From a virus, in the IMG/VR virus record IMGVR_UViG_3300020478_000060, positions 1 to 25,192 of that record: a stretch of 25,192 bases of DNA. One strand, given 5' to 3'. Shown here in pieces: positions 10,401-15,400 of the stretch. Both the position numbers and the translations under genes were made by a program. The stretch's first letter is position 1. Every line of letters begins with the position of its first letter. Under the pieces are notes generated by a model that worked only from the letters and a program-made list of their open reading frames with translations, had not been told where the DNA came from and searched no databases.

Positions 10401-10556
10401 TCATCTGGTAAATTATTAGTTGGTAGAGAAGTTATTGAGTATTCTGGAACTGTAAATAATGACCGTTTCACCATTTCTGCGAGAGGTGTTGACGGAACTA
10501 CCCAAGAGAATCATACTGGAGGTCAATACTTCAGAACTCTAGGTAGATATAACTGA
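1425..10556 (+). CDS. 7: Giant gp7-like baseplate wedge protein with YHYH and cupredoxin-like domains (3043 aa)
   Basis: This gene lies between gp6 and gp8, the T4 gp7 slot. T4 gp7 is about 1030 residues and joins the wedge at its periphery. Residues ~5-215 (ending NFYKVKGNDKSIRFIFN) resemble a region in the C-terminal half of T4 gp7 that ends in a 'DFYSTKGIEASYKFLF' motif. Residues ~2053-2090 (YVIRSRTPIKDWR, then HPAGFKVFG) resemble the T4 gp7 stretch 'SYYVMKIKSNLPSSRW...HPVGFGF'. Between them lie ~1850 residues: GSGY-type repeats, a YHYH-type domain (~706-880), a degenerate cupredoxin-like domain (~1390-1490) and several ExIxYS/RGxxGT modules. After ~2190 come three NGVxQ-type beta modules, another GSGY module and a terminal RGVDGTT module. 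Cyanophage genes in this position are often annotated VrlC-like or YHYH-containing structural proteins. I see no transmembrane segment or signal peptide. The start is the ATG directly after the gp6 stop; only a weak purine tract precedes it. The structural role is confident, the exact gp7 equivalence moderately so. Confidence 0.72.
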   Translation: MNTQISSLIEDQLPGFITAEYENFTKVLEAYYEQLECPGQPLDIITNITQYRDIDYYEKHLLKERSTLFANISDTDDTFSVADGSSFPEKNGYVKIDNEILFYKERIGDTFYNVSRGVSGTTKLGDLYSPETFISSEASSHNENVNVDNLSHLFLYALTRAFEKEYLESFPEAYLKDDVDKRTLIKNIGNFYKVKGNDKSIRFIFNTIISKSIDDIPTTYNPKDHTLKVSTSDWDSSYGLQTVILSGNPEWLIGEQIVQQSDRFAPNLSYASVNVENVIPISELGDAPLYSLVLNPTSLNGEFVIPQQTILTKSITSSAGPGDKITVDSTFGWKEQEGSIVINGEMIEYSAKSARQFTIKKRGMISQIHGIGDKVYNYSTAKAETANGTVTMLIYGILTRLEVDEVSPYARSNDRIQISKPGFETRDPILYDEYVKNYRWKVNANATSPSVPLNPVIATSLSDTIADISSIYEDDQYYYIATSSYPTTDILIANVSETLVDPNLLKLLPKKTTTTTEVYATPRSDVGILVDGSILYNHKDADLIKYGPITKFNITARGSGYQKPPYVLVNGQSGKASAVLTGDSIDSIITTNTESYTAPPTIDIVSGRNANLQAIVTSGSISSIRIVNPGEYYSSPPSILISDINGRGKFAQYNAILSPQGEIIDAVKVDGGKYYTQEGVRVTVVPDALYSPASATSEIYEWVKNRHFSNAGILDNNGGYVVTNSDNESHYGVVGNPKQLRYRIGDNLTSTTLVETSTLKHSPILGYAYDGHPIYGPYGYTNPLDKNSSIVRLQSGYSLKADRKDGPILDDAPYPMGTFVNDYEWIATIQTGSTVLDRNNGRFCVTPEYPEGVYAYFLTIDENNESVFPYAVGTNYYSIPVTSNYEYNIKQDSIPANAKRLYIGGTLKNGEGEIALIDNISNGSVSDLTIEDSQPIYGVGSKIYVDDSNTDGSGASGYVKTTYGKTVESIESVEVRAVLLETSTPVYSFAGDIITQASTGATGELLRDTIEETSFIIRNVQGEFSPESDISTSGLAASTKTISSSSTVVNLLLSQNSSYTKDYILSLVKKSDTTDIIASGRILSTTADQNSVRVLVLNGNFNDFINYPVGDTILKSTDVSNTAGTEIEVVKQLSKDIVIVGTNSDIAILETDGDHNMAEGDVVNIEVDPDEESTESTYWVRRKRFQELDLIPTQFNGKLNDTGIGSSTLVGYGRDYVAGTYTDVPLIFSSYTTDRDDVVNAKATITVPSTNFDGSGNISSIEITDAGSGYLIDDVLTIDPSAVDKITAVTSSVDIDPTLVLQNGDEREVFQQRKFSVASGDYATLMAALPAPGQILDTDAGDKSIYYLIEDAPNYTITYALFPESADLTTSDTIGGVALTNVFIDYPPGTPEEQWRFKVGGEENPDYIIRVGSTFTLTAIDTDPIRIVREYTTKLKEDFVAIEVDEYTDAGGVTNNGATTGDIVFTPTYAGEFYYIVPDHAEAVGKITVLGPPNPAIPLLGVNSIGLGVQRTDAVLDTVYSLSEGDKLKINSEIVKIVSIDDTTRKVTFDRGQDNTIITNHPINSQVKDYESKYRFTFNDKVFGNSINDPRVISYNEDTHKLLVAFDFAYEGATNPLKITEVSSFSDHSTPTKLVSISKAYDSVEKLQFSPDNTNFETNPVLQIQKFYFYKFDTSHPSMLGSYLDISTSPNYNIFTEEKEVGLIEPGNTGANIRIRLGYGPNIGNVKRKTVNFISYYYFLTTEDIDTGGSYLSVREDPLAGDRTILYTTPDKFAYSLTGVPQYDGTGQMRYTGKSVGKIATVILDNLGSNYNSVPVVKGVVPASQNKAVIECTRDVVSQSITELTIITPGIGYVKPKAVVSSGDGSGLEIELSVLDGSIVKAEVIKPGSGYTFTPKLDIIETDNKLFFTSKDIGKPQSVKFVRYGSGYHNDSSIIPFFSTPHVYILSDFDIDAFQLGETVEQKVNGLVVASGVVSKNGWRLGSNILRLQNINGVFREGYPIVNKQRGKTAKIVSIEYSKFTPKVNTRETRLGRFTSDRGKVGSANQRITDSDFYQDYSYVIRSRTPIKDWRNAIKDTTHPAGFKVFGEVYIESEASTLMDVAQDHTEKLTTYVIVPPISIDTYTTTRTISQTVLTGSDIQVRRGVGSVAVDAFDETLTRVRELTLSPAFDGDYDPQTGLKIGNRVFTIIDKETGSAYSPYNEQELMITLDGINQEPIKSYTITGNQIKFWEPPLGIRTEGNVEIDAQFFYGRGFKFREDSDNARYLKRIKDISSQFDGRQKNFDLYWEDGSVVKTDLNENLLIYLDSILQQGSYTIRRFVSANKTDRLIFKKAPQNYADIYPDLPQSLENEQYFHAHSVGSYERLHIDEKVIPFNNSNSYLILDENNSVKSFDSTMYAYVFVNGVFQRNIESYRIVGPSIIFHDALKYSKQADGKYVTDKVDILYFYGKDYLPSLTFFDFEADAFYNRTTITFNEKYDEFASWISQSSATTYVYQIIGGVNKVWGKVIEYESLTGTTWSLDIQSQNIEYVDGDKIYFSRSTQLDNPLELTVSSISVSYNTNAAGERLLNRVESNYVPWLGTTDKLDSYDYRGELLKEHPSLKKGDLIKIDGEFDYREVKSTPIFAKSKQYNDGEQVSNSFFSKVTASDYNKDVLGEGFTVTSEISNGVITKLNWNRRDLELYFRSGILLNPTAYNYYTPPVINIIPLDGKGGGAKAEVLVHGGQILDIVLVNGGSGYTKPPKIVIARGYDIIRVNDTFESSFEITLNGSPADAGATFALSEINVYNRLPLEHYVSFVSPQISTMVLLQRQTVPQPNITFKSHTQFITKIITPPLAEPKVMSSTGTSHLGSKIETAPIGASYVSYEHPVTKYNTSGVVDMLEQPVNNPTIYSQGKLGGTVASFMEYLFIDNGAFNVSGINIEQFTAFYPFLAINQNPGNWMENYTIDYSSITSNGVLFNPGVPSIHNKAGYLDSNFDIGDTHMFITGSTTHFPSSGKLLVGREVIEYSGTVNNDRFTISARGVDGTTQENHTGGQYFRTLGRYN
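1437..2070 (+). other. gp7-like core domain, first half (within the giant protein)
   Basis: Residues ~5-215. A helical opening (ITAEYENFTKVLEAYYEQLE) is followed by QYRDIDYYEKHLLKE and, after an inserted ExIxYS/RGxxGT module (~1635-1800), by YLESFPEAYLKDDVDKR, then LIKNIGNFYKVKGND and KSIRFIF. The order 'start helix, rDId, P...k..l.k.i..fY..KG...S.kFlf' is what I recall from T4 gp7 and VrlC-type phage proteins. This is inferred from motif resemblance. Confidence 0.6.
1635..1800 (+). repeat. ExIxYS/RGxxGT beta module, copy 1
   Basis: Residues ~71-125 of the gp7-like protein: GYVKIDNEILFYKE followed by FYNVSRGVSGTT. The same outline (G.i.I..E.i.Ys.....f...RG..gT) recurs at about 2357-2560, 5972-6125 and 10335-10530. 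Confidence 0.6.
2357..2560 (+). repeat. ExIxYS/RGxxGT beta module, copy 2
   Basis: GSIVINGEMIEYSAKSARQF then IKKRGMISQIHGIGD. It keeps the E.IEYS and RG positions but has lost the GT pair, and ends in an H..GD element also seen in copies 3 and 4. Confidence 0.55.
3060..3360 (+). repeat. GSGYxxPP-type repeats, pair upstream of the YHYH domain
   Basis: Two units: RGSGYQKPPYVLVNG (about 3092-3136) and IVNPGEYYSSPPSILIS (about 3300-3350), with a related intermediate strand YTAPPTIDIVSG near 3210-3245. The pattern is a strand, G.GY, PP, then a strand ending in G. Confidence 0.65.
3541..4060 (+). other. YHYH-type domain lacking the canonical YHYH tetrapeptide
   Basis: Residues ~706-880 of the giant gp7-like protein. 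The diagnostic run KHSPILGYAYDGHPIYGPYG (about 3703-3762) and a later block NNGRFCVTPEYPEGVYAYFL (about 3940-3999) followed by FPYAVG match the YHYH domain family, which recurs in marine phage structural proteins and some bacterial secreted proteins. The namesake histidine motif, expected some 20-30 residues before HSPILG, is replaced by LRYRIGD (about 3642-3662). Confidence 0.65.
5198..5260 (+). repeat. GSGY-type repeat unit
   Basis: ISSIEITDAGSGYLIDDVLT, a single GSGY unit upstream of the cupredoxin-like domain. It is the same shape as the units in the 985-residue fiber gene (GTGYTIGDVLTL). Confidence 0.6.
5590..5900 (+). other. Degenerate cupredoxin-like domain
   Basis: Residues ~1390-1490 of the giant gp7-like protein. 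The pattern EEQWRFKVGGEENPDYIIRVG, then strands, then IVFTPTYAGEFYYIVPDHAE and GKITVLG follows the cupredoxin outline (NP.i.l..G, T....., F.p..aG.YYy.C..H..M.G.i.v). The usual Cys before the DH is Val, the usual Met is absent, and no His is seen at the first ligand position near DTDPIRIVRE. Only the His of PDHAE remains. The fold call is by pattern only. Confidence 0.5.
5972..6125 (+). repeat. ExIxYS/RGxxGT beta module, copy 3 (divergent)
   Basis: GDKLKINSEIVKIVSIDDTT then VTFDRGQDNTIITNHPINS. It lies directly after the cupredoxin-like domain. E.vkI replaces E.IeYs; the RG and the downstream H are kept. Confidence 0.45.
6825..7245 (+). repeat. GSGY-type repeats, cluster of four
   Basis: Four consecutive units in about 140 residues: LDNLGSNYNSVPVVKG, IITPGIGYVKPKAVVSSG, VIKPGSGYTFTPKLDI and VRYGSGYHNDSSIIP. 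They lie shortly before the gp7-like second-half motif. Confidence 0.65.
7570..7700 (+). other. gp7-like core domain, second half (within the giant protein)
   Basis: Residues ~2049-2092. The block DFYQDYSYVIRSRTPIKDWR followed by DTTHPAGFKVFGEVYIE resembles the T4 gp7 segment in which SYYVMKIKSNLPSSRW precedes HPVGFGF. In T4, from memory, this lies roughly 100-150 residues after the STKG motif; here the separation is about 1850 residues. Confidence 0.6.
8025..8790 (+). repeat. Three NGVxQ-type beta modules
   Basis: Three ~60-residue modules: ELMITLDGINQEP..SYTITG (about 8035-8095), LLIYLDSILQQGSYTIRRF (about 8325-8382) and YAYVFVNGVFQRN..YRIVG (about 8616-8673). The first and third run on to a YFYGR/YFYGKD strand end. 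The outline is 'v.lNGv.Q....Y.i.g..i.F.....D.v.i.yfyG', common in phage tail and fiber proteins. Confidence 0.5.
9530..9670 (+). repeat. GSGYxxPP-type repeat near the C-terminus of the gp7-like protein
   Basis: A glycine-rich turn GKGGGAKAEV leads into IVLVNGGSGYTKPPKIVIAR, the most canonical unit in the window. Confidence 0.65.
10335..10530 (+). repeat. ExIxYS/RGxxGT beta module, copy 4 (C-terminal)
   Basis: GKLLVGREVIEYSGTVNNDR then FTISARGVDGTTQENHTGGQ, within the last ~70 residues of the gp7-like protein. It is the best match to copy 1, so this module type sits near both ends of the protein. Confidence 0.6.
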
Positions 10557-10561
10557 CGCAG

Positions 10562-10575
10562 TATAAATATAAATA
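10562..10575 (+). promoter_or_regulatory. Tandem overlapping T4-type late promoter elements upstream of gp8
   Basis: TATAAATA occurs at 10562-10569 and again at 10568-10575, sharing TA. This octamer is the T4 late promoter -10 element recognised by the phage late sigma-like factor, and related elements precede late genes in marine T4-like phages. The site is in the 55-base gap before gp8, 36 bases upstream of its ATG. I found no other perfect match at a gene start by eye. Confidence 0.7.
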
Positions 10576-10611
10576 AGACAGAAAAGTTAACCCCGTATCT
10601 AGTTTTTTTCA

Positions 10612-12462
10612 ATGGCTGCTATAATCTCCGAAAAGTTTAGAATTTTTAATGCGAAGCAGTTCCTAGAGTCTCTTACTGAAGGTTCTACGGACACATCTGC
10701 AGATAGAACAAGGATGTATTTCTTTGTTGGACGACCCCAGGCATGGGATTCCTATTTGGAACTCTATGCTCAAAGTGGTGGATCGTTTACCGCAGGTCAA
10801 TCTGTGTATGTTGGTGCTGACTACGCTAATGCTACATTTAAAGGAACCATCTCAAAAGTACTACCGAATAGTTTGCTTTTGACATCTATTGGTCCTTTAC
10901 CAACTGCTACACCAACGTTAGGATCAACTCTGAAAGGATATGATGGTTCTGCTGATACGGGGGTAACCGCAGAATCTGGGGTATATCGTTATTCTAGAGA
11001 GGATGTTCCTCCTGTTCCTCTAGATAACCAAACGGAGAAATTCGGTATCTATGATGATATTATTGCAGCAAAGAGAATTACATCTTCATATGCTAGATCG
11101 GTAATTAGGAGATATAACTGGGATCAAACTGCTAATCCAAAGTTTGATATGTGGAAACCCAACTATTCATCCACACCTGCTGGTGGTGGACAAGTTGGTA
11201 TTTCAACTGCTACGGGTGCATCTGCAATTGCAAATGCAAAACTTTATATCATGAATCAAAATTATGAAGTCTTTAAGTGTCTTTATAACGGAGAAAGTCC
11301 TGCCAATCCTGATGGTGTTGCTGTTCAGCATGAACCTTCAACTACTCCATCTGCTGGTTTAGGAACATATAATAACACTACTAGGAACTTTACTGCTCCT
11401 GATGATTCATATGTTTGGAAGTATATGTATACTATTCCTACAGATGATGTATTGAATTTCTTGTCTACAGATTTTATGCCTATCGCTGCTGCAGGAGAAA
11501 CAACACGAGTTGCAACTGAAACTGCTGCTGTTGATGGTGCTGTTGAATGTGCTCTTGTTAAGGAAGCAGGTTCTACTCTAGGTCCTAACAATGGTACATA
11601 TTATGCACCTGTACTTGGAGATGGAAGTGGTGCTATTGTTAATATCACTATTACTGGTGGCGAGATTGAAGCAGTTTCTATGCATTCTGTTGGTAGTGGA
11701 TACACATACGGTAATGTTCTTATCGAAACAGGTATTCAAGCAAATGGAACTGGTGTTTTTACAGATAGTTCATTGCAGACTCCTGCTACAATTACATCAA
11801 GCAATGCTGCTGTTGAAGCAGTTATTTCACCCCAAGGTGGACATGGTTCTGATTTAGAAGTAGAACTAAACGCAAAGCGTGTAATGACAAATATTCGCTT
11901 GACATTCATTGAGAATGCTGGTGATTTCCCTGTTGATAACGATTTCCGTCGTATTGGTATTATTAAGGATCCTCTAGTACCTGGTGGTGCATATGCAACT
12001 GCTGATACTCTCAACGGATTGTATGCGGTTAAGATTTCTTCTGCTACAGGAGATTTCATTCCTGACGAGACCATCACACAGACGGTCACAGGAGGCACTG
12101 CAAAGGGTCAAGTTGTTTCATGGACGCTAGACGCTGGAAGTCCGTCTCCAACCCCTGGAACCCCTGGTAGCGGCGTTCTGAAGTACTTCCAAGCACCATC
12201 ACTTCATGCTGATAGTGGTGTTGTAAGAGCATTTGAATCTGATGCTGGAAATACTATCAGTGGTGACCAATCAGCTTCTCCTGGCACAGTTGATGTTGGA
12301 TTGGCAGATGGTACACAACTATCTGGTGCAATATTTACTGATGGTTTGTCAGATCCAGAAGTCCAAAACAATAGTGGGGACCTTATATACATTGAAAACA
12401 GAAGACTAATTACTAGAGCCGCTGATCAAATCGAGGATATCAAATTAGTCATCGAATTCTGA
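10612..12462 (+). CDS. 8: Baseplate wedge protein gp8 (616 aa, expanded)
   Basis: gp8 is a wedge subunit that in T4 (334 residues) binds between gp7 and gp10. Three blocks match the T4 protein in order: a start EKFRIFNAKQF with FFVGRPQAW; then VIRRYNWDQTANPKFDMWKP (about residue 164), YNGESP and YVWKYMYTIP (~267); then DFRRIGIIKDPL (~444) and the C-terminus SGDLIYIENRRLITRAADQI (~588) with an IKLVIEF ending, closely parallel to T4 gp8's 'SGEMIYMENRPPII.A.DQTEEINILF'. The extra length comes mainly from two insertions: residues ~300-430, with a GSGYTYG repeat, and ~455-585, with a DETITQTVTGGTAKGQV module and a Pro/Thr/Gly linker. The ATG at 10612 follows the late promoter pair; no strong Shine-Dalgarno is visible. 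The ~600-residue length is as I recall for marine T4-like phages. Confidence 0.88.
   Translation: MAAIISEKFRIFNAKQFLESLTEGSTDTSADRTRMYFFVGRPQAWDSYLELYAQSGGSFTAGQSVYVGADYANATFKGTISKVLPNSLLLTSIGPLPTATPTLGSTLKGYDGSADTGVTAESGVYRYSREDVPPVPLDNQTEKFGIYDDIIAAKRITSSYARSVIRRYNWDQTANPKFDMWKPNYSSTPAGGGQVGISTATGASAIANAKLYIMNQNYEVFKCLYNGESPANPDGVAVQHEPSTTPSAGLGTYNNTTRNFTAPDDSYVWKYMYTIPTDDVLNFLSTDFMPIAAAGETTRVATETAAVDGAVECALVKEAGSTLGPNNGTYYAPVLGDGSGAIVNITITGGEIEAVSMHSVGSGYTYGNVLIETGIQANGTGVFTDSSLQTPATITSSNAAVEAVISPQGGHGSDLEVELNAKRVMTNIRLTFIENAGDFPVDNDFRRIGIIKDPLVPGGAYATADTLNGLYAVKISSATGDFIPDETITQTVTGGTAKGQVVSWTLDAGSPSPTPGTPGSGVLKYFQAPSLHADSGVVRAFESDAGNTISGDQSASPGTVDVGLADGTQLSGAIFTDGLSDPEVQNNSGDLIYIENRRLITRAADQIEDIKLVIEF
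11640..11735 (+). repeat. GSGY-type repeat inside gp8
   Basis: ITGGEIEAVSMHSVGSGYTY followed by GNVLIETG. It is inserted between the T4-like YVWKYMYTIP and DFRRIGIIKDPL blocks of gp8, so it is extra relative to T4 gp8. Confidence 0.6.
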
Positions 12463-12498
12463 TTTTTGTCAACTTAAACCAGACGGTAGAATAATACA

Positions 12499-15400
12499 AT
12501 GCCACAGAAGACTAATATTAAAGCAGCTCCTTATTTCGACGATTACGATTCAAGTAAAGATTTTTATAAAGTACTGTTTAGACCATCTTATCCTATTCAG
12601 GGTAGGGAATTAAACACTTTACAATCTATACTTCAGAATCAGGTAGAGAGCTATGGTAAGTATCGCTTTAAACAAGGAGATTTAGTTGTTCCTGGTGAAG
12701 TAGGTCTTAACAAGAAATTAGATTTTGTAAAACTATCATCAGTTTCAGAAGTTGCTGTTAATGTTGGTGGTGAGATAATTTATCAAAAATATGATATTAG
12801 TGGTTTAGTTGGGCAAAAAGTTAATGGATTATCTTCTGGTGTTATTGCTATAGTACTAGATATTGCTAAATCCACAGAAAATAATAACGATACATTATAT
12901 GTAAAGTACTTAACTGCTGGTACATCAGGTGATGAAGAAACATTTAGACAAGGTGAAACATTAGAAGTAGTAGATGGTGTCAATTCACCTTTACTTGTTG
13001 TTGGAACAGATGGTAGTGTTCTACCTACTAATGTTGCTGTAACTGATCCAGATACTGGTACTGTTACATTCCAAGAAAGCGGTGCAATGGGATATGCCGC
13101 TGCAGTAAAAGTAGAAGAAGGAGTTTATTTTGTTAATGGATTCTTTGTTAGAAATAATCCTGCTTTAATTGTTGTAGATGGATATAATAATGTTCCATCT
13201 GTTAAAGTTGGTTTTAAAGTAAGTGAATCTCTTGTAGCACCAGAAGAAGATCCTACTCTTTATGATAATTCTTTTGGAGCTTCAAACTATGCTGCTCCTG
13301 GAGCACATAGGTTAAAAGTTGATCTTGAAGTAATTAAGTATGGTTATGACGAGACTCCAGATAAGAATTTCATTCAACTGCTTACTATTAAGAACGGCGT
13401 AATTCAGCGTCAAATTAAGCAAGCAGATTATTCATTATTAGAAAAGACTCTTGCTAGAAGAACATACGACGAGTCTGGTGATTACGTTGTAGAGAATTTT
13501 GATATCGATGTACGGGAATACTATCAAAGAGATGGTAATCTTGGTGTGTATTCATTAGGATCTGATGAAACTGTTAATGGTTTATCAGTTACAGATGCTA
13601 GTGAAAAGATTGTTACATCAATTGGTCCTGGTAAAGCATATGTTCGTGGATTTGAAATTGTAAACAAAGAGACAAAGTATCTCGAAATTGATAAAGCAAG
13701 AAGTACTCTTACTAGAGATAACGTTACTATTAATGCTGCTAAACTAGCTAGTTTTACTATTAGTAATTTGTATAACACATTACCATTGAATGCATATGGT
13801 AGTGATCTTACTGCGTATCCAACTATCTATTTGAATTCTGTATATAATGATGGTGTTATTGGTGCTAATAATACAGAATTATCTACTGATTACATACAGA
13901 CTATCAATAGAAGAGGATTAGGTTTTGATAAGAATTATGCTATCAAAACAATTTACATGACTAGTACTGTTCTAGCTACAGTTGACGAGTCTAGTATTTT
14001 ACCTAATACACCTAATGATAAAACTGATCTTAAAACGCTTTGGTTTATAACATCAAGAGCAGTTGGTGGTGGTGTAGGTGATGTAGCAAGTGTTTCTACA
14101 CTTTCATATGCAAAAGTAAAGAGACCAGAACTTGGATCTGGTGATTTCTTACAATTAACAATTTATGGTCAGAAGAATTATCTTGATGATCTTATGATCG
14201 AGTATGATGATAATATTTCGACCAAAAGGAGACTTATATATCTCACAGAAGCAGATGCTAATGCAGAAACAGATGGTGGTGGAAATCCTTTAGATATAGG
14301 ATGGATTTCTGATTATAGTGAGAGTATAATTCCTGTTATTGGTTTAGCAAAACCAAAAGATTTTTCTTTAATTGAAAGACCAGAAGGATTCAATCAAGAT
14401 ACTGATGTTGTTCTTTCTAAAGGAAGGACATCTGGAGGATCTACACCCTATAGTGGATTATTTTCACTATCATATTTTAATCCAGTCTTTTTCACAAAAC
14501 TTACTGTTGATTCTGCTATACCTGCTGAATTTAGACCAGGAAAATATATTACTGGAAATGTAAGTGGAGCATATGGTGTTATTGAGGGTGATAGCAATGG
14601 ATTCCTTTCTACTGGTAAGAGTCTTTTTGTAAAAACGTTGTATGGTCAATTTGTATCTGGAGAAACCATTGTTAACGAGGAAGGTGGTCTTTTACGTATA
14701 GCAAAAGAAAACACTATATCTCATTTCATTGTAACATCACCAGGAGTTGGATATTCTTCTGATGGAAGTGCCAAAGTTAATGTTAATGGTGTTATATACG
14801 AGTCCACAGATATTGAGTGTGGTAATCTTGGTGGTTTGTTATTTAAATTAGAGATTAAGAACAGAGATGCAGTAAGTATTGAATACTCTGCTCCACCAAC
14901 TGTTACTGTTATTGCTAACACATCATCATCAGAAGCAGTTGTTACACCAGTATTGTATAGAGATACTGTAAAGACATACTCTGCTGAAAATGTCAAGTCT
15001 TTGTATGCTACTTTTGGTGATAGTAAGAAATTTAGTGCAGATATAGAAACTACTAGTACAGATCATTCTGTTACAACACCTGTAACAGAGTTTACATTCT
15101 CTGGTTCTCAAGGATATCGATATATTGAATGTAATGGTTTTGGTATTAATGCATCTGAATATGTTTCTCAAGGAGATATAATCCAGTTTAATGATTCTAC
15201 TGGTCGTATTAATAAATTTGTAGTTGAGAAAACAACATTAGCACAAGGTACTAATAAATCTAGAATTTATCTTAACGGTGCATTACCTGATGATATGACA
15301 GCAGAATCTGTTGTTAGATTACGTGCTGCTTTAAGTGATACAACTATATCTTCTCTTCTGTATCCTACAGGAAGTAAAGAGGTTGGTAGTCTTGTTAAGA

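Noticed and set aside
10585-10611. Possible terminator before gp8 (T-run after a C-rich tract)
   Set aside because: I see no stable inverted repeat ahead of the T-run, and it directly abuts the gp8 start codon downstream of the late promoter pair, where a terminator would be counterproductive.
11591-11857. 88-residue + strand frame overlapping gp8 in another phase
   Set aside because: Leu/Val-rich out-of-frame translation of the gp8 insertion, with no start signal and no recognisable motif. The + frames at 14372-14563, 20312-20500 and 23942-24127 were rejected likewise.
11736-12098. 120-residue minus-strand frame inside gp8
   Set aside because: Antisense shadow of gp8, whose + strand product matches T4 gp8 in three blocks. 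No motif or promoter supports the minus frame.
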